From the NCBI RefSeq assembly GCF_010681825.2, contig NZ_CP066776.1, positions 1,612,001-1,676,000 of the forward strand: a stretch of DNA of 64,000 nucleotides. Reading direction: 5' to 3'. Positions 8,637-16,078 of this stretch are shown piece by piece (positions within the stretch are counted from its first letter, which is position 1; the number at the start of each line of letters is the position of its first letter). Source of the stretch: Sulfuriroseicoccus oceanibius (GTDB lineage Bacteria > Verrucomicrobiota > Verrucomicrobiia > Verrucomicrobiales > SLCJ01). A model generated the notes under the pieces. That model was not told where the DNA came from. It worked only from the letters and a program-made list of their open reading frames with translations, and ran no database searches. The position numbers were made by a program, and so were the translations under genes.

Positions 8637-9062
8637 ATGACAATGCATGACATGCCTTTTGTGAACTCGTGCCTCAATGCGACGGCAGTGGTCTTTTTGA
8701 CGGTTGGGTTTATTGCCATCAAGATGGGAGCAAAGGAGTTGCACCGGAAGATGATGGTGTCGGCATTTGTGACGTCGGCGATCTTTTTGGTAGGCTATGT
8801 GGCGCACAAGATTTACGTCAAAGGGGTGCACACTCCGTTTCCTGGTGAAGGAACGTGGAAGGCGATCTACCTGACAATGCTGGCATCTCACGTGATCTTG
8901 GCGATGGCGATTGTGCCGATGATTTTGATCACGATGAAGCATGCGATCAAAGGAGACTTTGAGAAGCACCGCAGGATTGCTCGCTGGACCTTCCCGATCT
9001 GGTATTATGTATCGATCACGGGAGTCTTGGTGTATTGCTTCCTTTATGTCTGGTTTGTTTAA
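8637..9062 (+). CDS. DUF420 membrane protein (cytochrome oxidase assembly related)
   Basis: Four membrane helices: about residues 8-28, 38-58, 80-102 and 118-140. Sequence motifs (ELHRKMMVSAF, YVAHKIYVKG, THP-like loop and KGDFEKHRRIARWTFPIWYYVSITG) fit the DUF420 family, whose Bacillus member CtaM is needed for cytochrome aa3 oxidase assembly. Start ATG 8637 is preceded by AGGTG at suitable spacing; a second ATG lies 6 bases later. It overlaps the next gene by 17 bases, which suggests coupled translation. The role in heme-copper oxidase assembly is by family only; no oxidase genes are in view. Confidence 0.85.
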   Translation: MTMHDMPFVNSCLNATAVVFLTVGFIAIKMGAKELHRKMMVSAFVTSAIFLVGYVAHKIYVKGVHTPFPGEGTWKAIYLTMLASHVILAMAIVPMILITMKHAIKGDFEKHRRIARWTFPIWYYVSITGVLVYCFLYVWFV

Positions 9063-9729
9063 TCGCTTGCTGAGCAGGGCGGCTTGGTTGTTTGGATACG
9101 CGTTGGTGACGGGTGCGCTGGGCGGGCCGCTGAAGTTTGACGTGACGTTGCGGGAGGCGGATGCGACGCCCGAGCAGGATCGGGTGCCGGTGAGTTTCCC
9201 GTACCACAACCCACACGACATCGCGGTGGAGATTGTGGAGTTCCGCAGCACTTGCGGGGCGTGTCTCACTGCGGGGCCGAAGCAAAAGGTGGATCCCGGT
9301 GGCAAGAGTGCGGTGGATGCCTTGTTTCTGGTGGGGGCGGTTGGCGGCAAATTGGAAAAGAAACTAACCGTTGTGATGCGCGATGCGAACGGTGCGTTCC
9401 ACGAGCAGGACTTAACGGTGAGGGTGACGGTGCCGGAAGTGGTCCAAGTGCGGCCGAAGAAGTTGGAGTGGGCGCTCGGTGGCGAGGGCGGGGAACAGGT
9501 TTTCGATGTGAAGATCCCCGGCGACGATCCGATCCACGTGACGGCGGCACGTTGTACGCGTCCTGCGTTTGCGGTGATTGTTGACGAGGTCGAGAAAGGC
9601 CGGCATTACCGCGTGCGGGTGACTCCGAGCAAATTGGATGTGCCGCAATTGGGGTTGCTCAAGATTGAAACGGACTGTCCGATCGAGAAGTATAAAAATC
9701 ACATCGTATTTGTGGCGGTTCGCGAGTAG
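9046..9729 (+). CDS. DUF1573-type secreted/anchored protein
   Basis: A short hydrophobic N-terminus (residues 8-26) is followed by two immunoglobulin-like halves. The first contains VSFPYHNPHDIAVEIVEFRSTCGACLTA, summarised by the STCGAC motif that replaces the CGCT motif of DUF1573 proteins. The second half repeats the pattern at VFDVKIPGDDPIHVTAARC. The family is common in Bacteroidetes and PVC bacteria and is thought to act in the periplasm. The ATG at 9046 lies inside the end of the DUF420 gene. No ribosome site is evident, which fits translational coupling. Function is unknown. Confidence 0.75.
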   Translation: MSGLFNRLLSRAAWLFGYALVTGALGGPLKFDVTLREADATPEQDRVPVSFPYHNPHDIAVEIVEFRSTCGACLTAGPKQKVDPGGKSAVDALFLVGAVGGKLEKKLTVVMRDANGAFHEQDLTVRVTVPEVVQVRPKKLEWALGGEGGEQVFDVKIPGDDPIHVTAARCTRPAFAVIVDEVEKGRHYRVRVTPSKLDVPQLGLLKIETDCPIEKYKNHIVFVAVRE

Positions 9730-9774
9730 GTTGGCCGCAGAATTTTTGGACTCGCGCGTTAGATTCCTTCCCCT

Positions 9775-10248
9775 ATGTATCGATTTTTTATTCAAGTGCT
9801 CATTGTCACCGTGTTGATCGGTGTGGCTTCGTTGGTGGTGAAAGCAGTGCATCCGGATGGATCCACGCTGGATGTGGGGATCACAGAGGCGGATTTGCGC
9901 GATGGCGAAATCCTTGTAGAGGAAGCTTTGAAGAAGGCGGAGGAGAATGGAGTGCTGTGGGTGGATCTGCGCCCGCGCGCGGAGTATGCCGATGAGCACA
10001 TCGACGGCGCGATCAACGTGTCGGTGCTCGAGGGCGATAACTTGTCCCAAGAGCTTTTCAATCTGGAGATGAGCGGCGGCGTGGAGCTCGATTCGACCTC
10101 CGTGATTTTGTACTGTGCCTCGACCGAGTGCGACGAAAGCCACCGGGTGCTCGAGGAACTGCGCGAGCTGAATTTGCCGATCAAGACCCACGTGCTTGCC
10201 GGCGGCTGGCCTGAATACAAACGTGTCATGCGCACGCTGGAGAAGTAG
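9775..10248 (+). CDS. Membrane-anchored rhodanese-like protein
   Basis: An N-terminal membrane anchor (residues 4-22) leads into a rhodanese domain: WVDLRPRAEYADEHIDGAINV is the substrate-side signature (DLRPRAEY at 64-71) and Cys114 in LYCASTECDESH is the active-site cysteine that carries persulfide sulfur. The active-site loop has two cysteines, Cys114 and Cys119. The fold ends with HVLAGGWPEYK. It follows DUF420 and DUF1573 genes and may serve periplasmic thiol or metal chemistry linked to oxidase assembly, which is inference from context. The sulfur acceptor is unknown. Confidence 0.88.
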   Translation: MYRFFIQVLIVTVLIGVASLVVKAVHPDGSTLDVGITEADLRDGEILVEEALKKAEENGVLWVDLRPRAEYADEHIDGAINVSVLEGDNLSQELFNLEMSGGVELDSTSVILYCASTECDESHRVLEELRELNLPIKTHVLAGGWPEYKRVMRTLEK

Positions 10249-10376
10249 TCGGGAGTTCTCTATGGTTCTGTTTTGTGATCCGCAGATTACGCCGATTGCT
10301 GAGATTTTATGACGAGTGAGTTGGAGCTTTGAGTGAAGAGGTAGTAATCAGGGTGCCTTGTGGTTAGTTTTTAGCT

Positions 10377-10844
10377 ATGAAGAAGCTTTATAGTTTGGCT
10401 GTAGCTGTCTGCCTCAGCTTGTTGTGGTCGCCTGAGGCAGCTGCAGCCGAGGAAGGTTCACTAGATGCTGTCGAGTGGCTCGATCGGGCGCACGTTTTGA
10501 TCGGGAAGTGGGAGTCCACTGAGCTCGTCGGGCTGCCGGATGGGGTTGAGTCGTTCACTATTGAGTTTTTCGGGGACGGGTCGGTGACGACCGTGATTCA
10601 GAGGAAGCCGGAGCGTGTAGATGGGCGAGAGATCGCAGTGCCCCCGGCTTCGGACGATCGTTTTTATGCCGTAGGGAATGGAGTGATTTACATGATCATG
10701 GATGATGCTCCGGCGGGACAGGCTCATGCCAAGCGTGGAGGTGATGAGTTGTTTAATTATGAGCTGAACGGCGGCAACTTGCTGACTCTGACCCTCAAGC
10801 GAAGGGGGCGGCCTCTCGTCATGAAGTTGAAAAGGGTCCGATAG
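10377..10844 (+). CDS. Secreted hypothetical protein, lipocalin-like size
   Basis: I do not recognise the family. A signal peptide is clear (residues 1-24, ending AAAAEE). The mature protein of about 130 residues is predicted beta-rich with repeated aromatic-turn patterns: VLIGKWESTEL, FTIEFFGDGSVTTVI, FYAVGNGVIYMIMD and LLTLTLKRRGRPLVM. The GKWES motif with alternating strands looks like the short lipocalin-type domains found in secreted proteins. It is alone on its strand, between the rhodanese gene and the convergent pilT gene. Confidence 0.75.
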   Translation: MKKLYSLAVAVCLSLLWSPEAAAAEEGSLDAVEWLDRAHVLIGKWESTELVGLPDGVESFTIEFFGDGSVTTVIQRKPERVDGREIAVPPASDDRFYAVGNGVIYMIMDDAPAGQAHAKRGGDELFNYELNGGNLLTLTLKRRGRPLVMKLKRVR

Positions 10845-10883
10845 GCGTTCCAATGGGGAATCTCTATTTGGATAATCTGCGGA

Positions 10884-10924
10884 CAAACAAAAACGCGCGC
10901 TCCGGGTCGTCCGAAGCGCGCGTT
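10884..10924 (-). terminator. Terminator of the pilT genes
   Basis: Arms AACGCGCGCT and AGCGCGCGTT (10892-10901 and 10915-10924) form a strong hairpin. Read on the minus strand it is followed by TTTTTGTTT. It may also stop the convergent secreted-protein gene. Confidence 0.85.
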
Positions 10925-10950
10925 AATTTTTAGCTTGTCTGTCCGGGGAG

Positions 10951-12060
10951 TTAGTCCTCGTCCGGAGCTCCGCCGGTGGCGTTGCCGAGTTCCTGTTGCT
11001 CTTGTGGCAGGAACTTCTTGAAGCGGGTCTTGTCGATGGACTTCATGTAGGCCTCGAGCGGAGTGACCATGCCTTGGCGCAGGCGATCCCAAATTGCTTC
11101 GTCCATGAACTGCATGCCGTGCTGCTTACCGCCGGTGATGACGTCGGTAAGCTTCTGGGTGGCACCTTCACGAATGATCGCGCTCACCGCCGGCGTGCTG
11201 ACGAGCACCTCGTTGACCGCGGTCCGGCCTGGCTTGTCGCTGCGCTTCATGAGCAACTGGGCGACGACGCCACGCAGCGATGCCGCGAGCATGGTGCGCA
11301 CCTGGCTTTGCTGGTCGGATGGGAAGACGTCGACCAATCGGTCGACGGTCTTACGGGCGTTGTTGGTGTGGAGCGTACCAAAGACCAACAGACCGGTTTC
11401 CGCGGCGGTGAGGGCCAGCGAGATGGTTTCCAAGTCACGCATCTCACCGACGAGCACGATGTCGGCATCCTCACGCAGCGCGGCGCGCAGGCCATCGGCG
11501 AACGACGGAGTCTGAATTGGGACTTCCCGCTGGGTGATGATGCTGTTTTTGTTGCGGTGGACGAATTCGATCGGTTCCTCAACGGTCACGATATGGCGTG
11601 ACATGTTGGTGTTGATGTAGTCGATCAGCGCGGCGAGCGTGGTGGACTTACCCGAGCCGGTCGGGCCGGTAACGAGCACGAGGCCGCTGCGCAGGTGGCC
11701 GAAGGATTTGACGACCTCCGGGATGCCCAGGTCGTCGAGCGTGGCGATCTTGGTAGGGATGATACGGAAGACGGCGGCGAGTCCGTATTGCTGCTTCAGG
11801 TAGTTGCAGCGGAAACGCGAGTCTTCGTCCATTTCGTAGGCGAAGTCCAAGTCGCCTGTCTCCATGTACTTGGCGAAGGCGTTGGGTTCGCAGATTTCCG
11901 AAAGGAGGGCCTGCATCACGTCGTGGGTGAGCACGGGCTCGCCTTCAAGGGCGGTTACAGCGCCGTGGACACGCACCTTGGGTGGCTGTCCTTCGGATAG
12001 GTGGAGGTCGGATCCGCCGACTTCGATGAGTGCGCGGAAGTAATGGTCAATTTGAGCCAT
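10951..12060 (-). CDS. pilT: Type IV pilus retraction ATPase PilT
   Basis: Hexameric ATPase that disassembles the type IV pilus for twitching or uptake. Walker A is GPTGSGKST at residues 132-140, the Asp box is TVEEPIEF, Walker B is VLVGEMRD and the His box is FGTLHTNNA. The C-terminal AVSAIIREGATQKL stretch corresponds to the PilT AIRNLIRE motif needed for retraction. Length 369 is normal. The ATG at 12060 is preceded by an AACTCCC/CCACC context without a strong site. It lies 27 bases after a second PilT-like gene on the same strand, so both should be co-transcribed. Confidence 0.93.
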   Translation of the reverse strand: MAQIDHYFRALIEVGGSDLHLSEGQPPKVRVHGAVTALEGEPVLTHDVMQALLSEICEPNAFAKYMETGDLDFAYEMDEDSRFRCNYLKQQYGLAAVFRIIPTKIATLDDLGIPEVVKSFGHLRSGLVLVTGPTGSGKSTTLAALIDYINTNMSRHIVTVEEPIEFVHRNKNSIITQREVPIQTPSFADGLRAALREDADIVLVGEMRDLETISLALTAAETGLLVFGTLHTNNARKTVDRLVDVFPSDQQSQVRTMLAASLRGVVAQLLMKRSDKPGRTAVNEVLVSTPAVSAIIREGATQKLTDVITGGKQHGMQFMDEAIWDRLRQGMVTPLEAYMKSIDKTRFKKFLPQEQQELGNATGGAPDED

Positions 12061-12087
12061 GGTGGGTTTGAAAGGGAGTTAGGAGGT

Positions 12088-13182
12088 TCAAACTTGGAAG
12101 TACTGCTGCATCGAGGTTTTGTCCTCGCAGCGGGAGAGGGCTTCTTCCTGGGTGATCAAGCCCTTGTCGTAGAGTTTGCGGAGGGAATCGTCCATCGTGA
12201 TCATGCCGACGTTCTTACCGGTTTGCATCACGCCCGGAAGCATGAACGTCTTGCCTTCCCGAATACAGTTGGCGGCGGCCGGCGTGTTGACGAGCAGCTC
12301 AAGCGCGAGCTCGCGGCCTGTACCGTCGGCCCGTGGGACGAGCTGCTGGGAGATCACGCCACGCAACGATTCACTGACCATGATGCGGATCTGCTCGCGC
12401 TGGTCGATAGGGAACACATCGAGCACACGGTCGAGGGTTCGGGCAGCACTACCGGTGTGGAGAGTTCCAAGCACCAAGTGGCCGGTCTCCGCAGCGGTGA
12501 TGGCGAGTGAGATGGTCTCAAGGTCGCGCATTTCCCCCACCATGATGACGTCCGGATCTTCACGCAGGGCGCCACGGAGCGCCTTGGCGAACGACTCTGT
12601 GTGGGTGTGGACTTCGCGTTGGTTAATGTGGCAGCCCTTGGACTCGAAGACAGCTTCGATTGGATCTTCGAGGGTGATGATGTGGTCTTCGCGGTCCTCG
12701 TTGATGTAGTCGACGAGCGCGGCGAGCGTGGTCGATTTACCAGAGCCGACGGCGCCGGTAACGAGAACCAGTCCGTTCTGATACTGCGTCAACGGTTTGA
12801 CGGCATGAGGGAGTTGAAGATCATCGACACTGCGGATGTTCGTGTTGATGATACGGAAGGTCATGTCCAGCCCAAGACGCTGGCGTACGACGGAGGCACG
12901 GTAACGGCCTTCCTCGTTGGAGTAGGCAAAGTCGACGTCGCCGACTTTGTCCAAGCGTTCCTTCTGTTCTGGGGTCAGGAAGCGGTCGGCGAGACGTTCC
13001 GCGTCCTCGGCTGTGAGTGGAGCCGCGTTTTCCCAAATGGGCTGGAGCACGCCGAAGCGGCGCCAGGTTGGCGGGGCTGCAGTTGCCAGGTGGATGTCGG
13101 AGCATTCGTACTCCTTGCCGATGTGGAGGTACTCGTCGACGGAAGACAGGACGGGTACGGTATCTTCTGTGGTGTTATCCAT
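12088..13182 (-). CDS. Second PilT/PilU-type ATPase
   Basis: A paralogue of the adjacent PilT: same domain order with Walker A GAVGSGKST (143-151), TLEDPIEAV, VMVGEMRD-like Walker B (IMVGEMRDLE) and LGTLHTGSA. The C-terminal motif AANCIREGKTFML replaces AIRNLIRE. The two proteins differ throughout, so this is an old duplication. Tandem PilT paralogues often split into a main motor and an accessory motor (PilU type), which I infer here. It is transcribed first, upstream of pilT. Confidence 0.9.
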   Translation of the reverse strand: MDNTTEDTVPVLSSVDEYLHIGKEYECSDIHLATAAPPTWRRFGVLQPIWENAAPLTAEDAERLADRFLTPEQKERLDKVGDVDFAYSNEEGRYRASVVRQRLGLDMTFRIINTNIRSVDDLQLPHAVKPLTQYQNGLVLVTGAVGSGKSTTLAALVDYINEDREDHIITLEDPIEAVFESKGCHINQREVHTHTESFAKALRGALREDPDVIMVGEMRDLETISLAITAAETGHLVLGTLHTGSAARTLDRVLDVFPIDQREQIRIMVSESLRGVISQQLVPRADGTGRELALELLVNTPAAANCIREGKTFMLPGVMQTGKNVGMITMDDSLRKLYDKGLITQEEALSRCEDKTSMQQYFQV

Positions 13183-13359
13183 GAGGGGTTTTCTTTGGAA
13201 TGCCTGGCAGAGGGAGTGGTCGTCGCCGGTTGAAACAGGTTTGTTAAACTAACGAGTGTTTCAATGCCCTGAGCCGTGACATTCTTTAGTAAAAAGTGGA
13301 TGTAGCGAAGGTTCGCAAAACGGACAGTGACACGATCATCTGATCGCGCCACTGGAAAT

Positions 13360-13734
13360 TCAGCGTGATGTGCGACCTGAGACGAGAGCGTCGACTTGTT
13401 TGGTGGCCCATTTTTTAAGCATTGGCTTCACTACCAAACCGGTAGCAAAACCAAGGCCGGTACGCACGAGGCCCTTTTTTTTCTTTGGTTTGTCCTCCGA
13501 TTTCTTCGATCCGGTGAGTGAGGCTGCTAATGCGACGCCTCCACCCAATGCCGCCGAGGTCACCGCGACCGGGTACTTTTGGAAGATACCCTGAGCCTGG
13601 GTTTTGAGGTCGAGCCGTTGGCGCAAACGGGCCTGCGAACGTCGAAGATCCGCACGCGATGCGTTGAGTTCGGCGACCAATCTCTGCTTGAGCTCGTGAT
13701 CGTCTAGTGCTTCTTCGATGTTTGGTTCAGCCAT
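13360..13734 (-). CDS. Hypothetical YqjK/DUF-type small protein with membrane patch
   Basis: 124 residues. An acidic-basic helical N-terminus (ELKQRLVAELNASRADLRRS) could form a coiled coil. A Gly/Ala hydrophobic patch follows (VTSAALGGGVALAASL) and then a Lys-rich linker (KKSEDKPKKKK) and a second hydrophobic stretch. Its ATG lies 31 bases inside the end of the upstream holin-like gene, so translation is coupled. The order resembles the enterobacterial yqjD-yqjE-yqjK cluster, and I suggest a YqjK-like role on that basis only. Confidence 0.65.
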   Translation of the reverse strand: MAEPNIEEALDDHELKQRLVAELNASRADLRRSQARLRQRLDLKTQAQGIFQKYPVAVTSAALGGGVALAASLTGSKKSEDKPKKKKGLVRTGLGFATGLVVKPMLKKWATKQVDALVSGRTSR

Positions 13735-14213
13735 TCGCGGTCGTGTTCGAATTGTTTGAGAGATTCGCTGAAGCGGTCCGGGTTGCTCAGATTGCGCTTG
13801 CCTGAGAAAAATAGCAAAAGCGCTAGAATGAGATGAGCTGCGGCGATGATCAACGTGGCGATCGGCCAGCTGTCAGGACGGTAATGTTCTGCAAGACCGA
13901 TCAGCCCTGCGATGATGAGTAGATAGAAGATGACTCCGAAAAACGCTGCGGCTGCCAATCTAGCGGCCGCTCCACCAATCTCTGATGCTGCCTCCTTCGC
14001 CTCGATACCCAGCAATTGTGCCCGGGCGGACGCATAGCGTGCAGCTGCTTGCTTGAGATCCTCGGCATCTTGTTTGAGACCTTCAAAGTAGCCGGGGTCT
14101 TTTGCGCTGCCGGTTGGGGCGTCTGCTGCTGGCCGTGGCTGGGACGGTGGCTCGTCATGATGCATTGGCGGGTCGCTGGAATCGGGTGGGAGAGGCTGTG
14201 AGTCGGAGTTCAT
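13704..14213 (-). CDS. Phage holin-like/YqjE family membrane protein
   Basis: Residues 1-45 are Pro-rich and disordered. A helical amphipathic region follows (DLKQAAARYASARAQLLGIEAKEA), then two membrane helices at about 85-107 (AAAFFGVIFYLLIIAGLIGLA) and 115-138 (ATLIIAAAHLILALLLFF). This is the architecture of the YqjE/putative Actinobacterial holin family. It is not evidence of a prophage, since no phage genes are near. It lies between the YqjD-like gene and the small overlapping gene and should be a membrane-stress or ribosome-tethering component by analogy. Confidence 0.75.
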   Translation of the reverse strand: MNSDSQPLPPDSSDPPMHHDEPPSQPRPAADAPTGSAKDPGYFEGLKQDAEDLKQAAARYASARAQLLGIEAKEAASEIGGAAARLAAAAFFGVIFYLLIIAGLIGLAEHYRPDSWPIATLIIAAAHLILALLLFFSGKRNLSNPDRFSESLKQFEHDREWLNQTSKKH

Positions 14214-14242
14214 GCGGGATGTTTGCCCAACAAGCCAAAGAA

Positions 14243-14273
14243 TGCCGTGTGAATCAACTGGTGATCCACACGG
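14243..14273. repeat. Hairpin between the YqjD-like and holin-like genes
   Basis: GCCGTGTG and CACACGGC are perfect arms around a 15-base loop. On the minus strand it is followed by ATTCTTT, so it may act as a weak terminator or processing site. Confidence 0.5.
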
Positions 14274-14338
14274 CGTGAATTGGTTGACCGCTTCCTCGCC
14301 AATGGGGGGGGCGACTGGTCAGTTGGCTGAATAATGTC

Positions 14339-14725
14339 TTAGCGACGGAAAAGCAGACCGACGACGAACCCTACACCGAGGGCGGTGCAGATGGCTTTGG
14401 TCGGGTTATCGCGTACGTATTGCTCACCGGTCTCGTGATACTGTTTTGCGCGCTCTTTGGTGACGGCGATTTTCTCTTCGGTGAGGTGGGAAATACGGTC
14501 CTTGCGATCGACTGCAGCGGTGCGCAGGCGGTTGCCTGTGGACGATGCCGACTCACGCAGGTGGTCTGCCTTGGAGGTGGCTGCGGACTTGAGCTGTTGG
14601 GCTTTTTCCGATGCTGCAGCGCGCAATTCTTCAGCAGCTTGGACAGCGTGTGCTTTGGACTCCTTGAGATGGCTGCCGCTCTCTTTGAGGTGGTCGCCGG
14701 TATTAGGTGCTGTGGATTCGTTCAT
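14339..14725 (-). CDS. YqjD/ElaB/DUF883-like membrane-anchored stress protein
   Basis: 128 residues with a long helical, Ala/Ser/Lys/Glu-rich N-terminal region (repeated HLKES and AAEELRAAASEK patterns, positions 12-60) and a C-terminal anchor of YVRDNPTKAICTALGVGFVVGLLFRR type (GVGFVVGLLF glycine zipper). This DNP...G...GxxxG...RR tail is the hallmark of the DUF883 family. Its E. coli member YqjD binds ribosomes at the inner membrane in stationary phase. The family call is firm and the ribosome role is by homology. Confidence 0.88.
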   Translation of the reverse strand: MNESTAPNTGDHLKESGSHLKESKAHAVQAAEELRAAASEKAQQLKSAATSKADHLRESASSTGNRLRTAAVDRKDRISHLTEEKIAVTKERAKQYHETGEQYVRDNPTKAICTALGVGFVVGLLFRR

Positions 14726-14923
14726 GATCAGAAAGTTTGGTTTGGGTTATCAAATGAAGGCCGAAGCCCTTGGTTCCATTTGAGCCGCAATGGTTCGATT
14801 CCGGCAAGCCTCAATTCCTCCAATTTGCGAGGAAAATCACAGTGCCTGGACTGCAAAAATGATGACGGGGCGTGTGTTACAATGCTCCCTGCGTTACTTC
14901 GCGGGGAAGTGTGGCGTGGTGTG

Positions 14924-15163
14924 CTACTCGGCCGCGTCTGCTACTTTCTCGACCAAACGGGCACTGCTGAAGTCAAACGGTGAGAACTGGGCGATCCAGC
15001 GGCTTCCTGGAGTGACTGTTTCAGCTTGGTCGGCAAGTTTCATGGGCAAAACGGCAACGAAGCGGTAGCCGTTTTTCGCCACTGCGTGGAAGGCCTTGTG
15101 GGTCAGGTTGCCGGTGATGGTGATCTCGGTGGTCACCTCTGGGTTGTCTGCGGATTTGCTCAT
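14924..15163 (-). CDS. Divergent IF-1-like S1/OB-fold protein
   Basis: 79 residues from the ATG at 15163 (an upstream in-frame start at 15208 gives 94). The pattern GNLTHKAFHAVAKNGYRFVA, then a basic-neutral turn, then VTPGSRWIAQFSPFDFSSARLV aligns with translation initiation factor 1, in which the corresponding end is LPGDxVxVExSPYDLxxGRI. The PG, SP, D and AR/GR positions are kept, but the SGKMR turn of IF-1 is replaced by LPMKLAD. It is therefore likely a paralogue rather than the main IF-1. It may act in translation or as a cold-shock-like RNA binder. Confidence 0.7.
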   Translation of the reverse strand: MSKSADNPEVTTEITITGNLTHKAFHAVAKNGYRFVAVLPMKLADQAETVTPGSRWIAQFSPFDFSSARLVEKVADAAE

Positions 15164-15208
15164 GGTCTGAAATTTACCATCAGGCGATCCGTCGGAAATG
15201 CAAGCCAC

Positions 15209-15452
15209 GGGCGTCTTGTGGGGGGCGCTGATTTGCGGCCTTCGATAATTGACTCGAAAGGGGAGGTGGGTTCGTCACGTTCGATTGTGGTCCGCGTTGG
15301 GTACGGGCTGGGGTGGGGGCGGTTGTTCGCTAATTTTGCGTCCATCGCCGGAATTCATCTTTGCCCGATTGAGAAACTTTCTTAATGTACCAACGCAATT
15401 GGATCCGCATCGACGGTGCGGATCGTTTTATCGTTTATCGAGACCCATTGAT
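15209..15452. other. Leader region of the lipoprotein gene with a hairpin
   Basis: No gene. A perfect hairpin GATCCGCA/TGCGGATC at 15402-15424 is followed by GTTTTA and lies 29 bases upstream of the lipoprotein ATG. It could be a terminator or leader structure. Confidence 0.5.
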
Positions 15453-15950
15453 ATGAAAGCTCTACTTTTTCCGCTCACCTTGCTCGGGGTGGTCGCTCTA
15501 TCATCCTGTGTTAACCCGGCTCTTACCGCGTCACCTAATCGTTATGGATACGAGGGGACTGTGACGGGTGGGGGGACTGCTCCGATTCCTCCGGTCGATC
15601 CGGGGGCGACGGTTGCGGTCAGTGACCCGGGGCCTGTTTCCACTGCGTCGGTGGATGATCCCGCGCCAATTGACTTGGATACCACGCCCACCCCGCCACG
15701 GAACCCAGTGACGACACCTGACCCGGATCCAGAGCCGGCACCGCCATCGAATGTGGCCGGCAACAATGAAAAGCCTGCCGAGCCTGAGCCCAAGTTGGAG
15801 ATTCCTTACGCTATCCCGGTGCCAGGCAAGGAGGGATTGGTTTACAGCCCGCATAACAAAGATGCAGGGCATGCCGACGTCCGCGGCATGCGCCCCGGGG
15901 TGATCGTCGAGGATCCGTACGCGCCAGGGAAATACTTCCGCGTGCCTTAA
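15453..15950 (+). CDS. Pro-rich lipoprotein with C-terminal DPYAPGKYFRVP motif
   Basis: A lipoprotein signal with lipobox LSSC (Cys21 or so) opens the protein. A Pro/Thr/Asp-rich linker of about 90 residues follows. The final 45 residues hold PYAIPVPGKEGLVYSPH and then a GMRPGVIVEDPYAPGKYFRVP-type ending (GMRPGVIV followed by DPYAPGKYFRVP). I recall this short C-terminal module in many Verrucomicrobia cell-surface proteins; its function is unknown. It has its own terminator and no co-directional partner nearby. The start is the ATG after an in-frame open stretch that begins at 15249. Confidence 0.75.
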   Translation: MKALLFPLTLLGVVALSSCVNPALTASPNRYGYEGTVTGGGTAPIPPVDPGATVAVSDPGPVSTASVDDPAPIDLDTTPTPPRNPVTTPDPDPEPAPPSNVAGNNEKPAEPEPKLEIPYAIPVPGKEGLVYSPHNKDAGHADVRGMRPGVIVEDPYAPGKYFRVP

Positions 15951-15970
15951 TCGGCTGTAGTTTTTGACTG

Positions 15971-16016
15971 ATCACGGTCGGAGTGGATGGATTGCCGCTC
16001 CGGCCGTGATTTTTTA
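15971..16016 (+). terminator. Terminator of the lipoprotein gene
   Basis: A 16-bp stem with two G-T pairs (ATCACGG arms) around an 8-base loop is followed by six T. It lies 20 bases after the stop codon. Confidence 0.9.
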
Positions 16017-16078
16017 TATAGTGACGGGACTTGAGGGTTGCGTTGCTTTTCGGGTGGGGGGATAGGAGTGGAGAATTT

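Noticed and set aside
13704-14213. Prophage remnant based on the holin-like protein
   Set aside because: The protein belongs to the YqjE-type group and is in a YqjD-like cluster; no integrase, lysin or structural phage gene is nearby.
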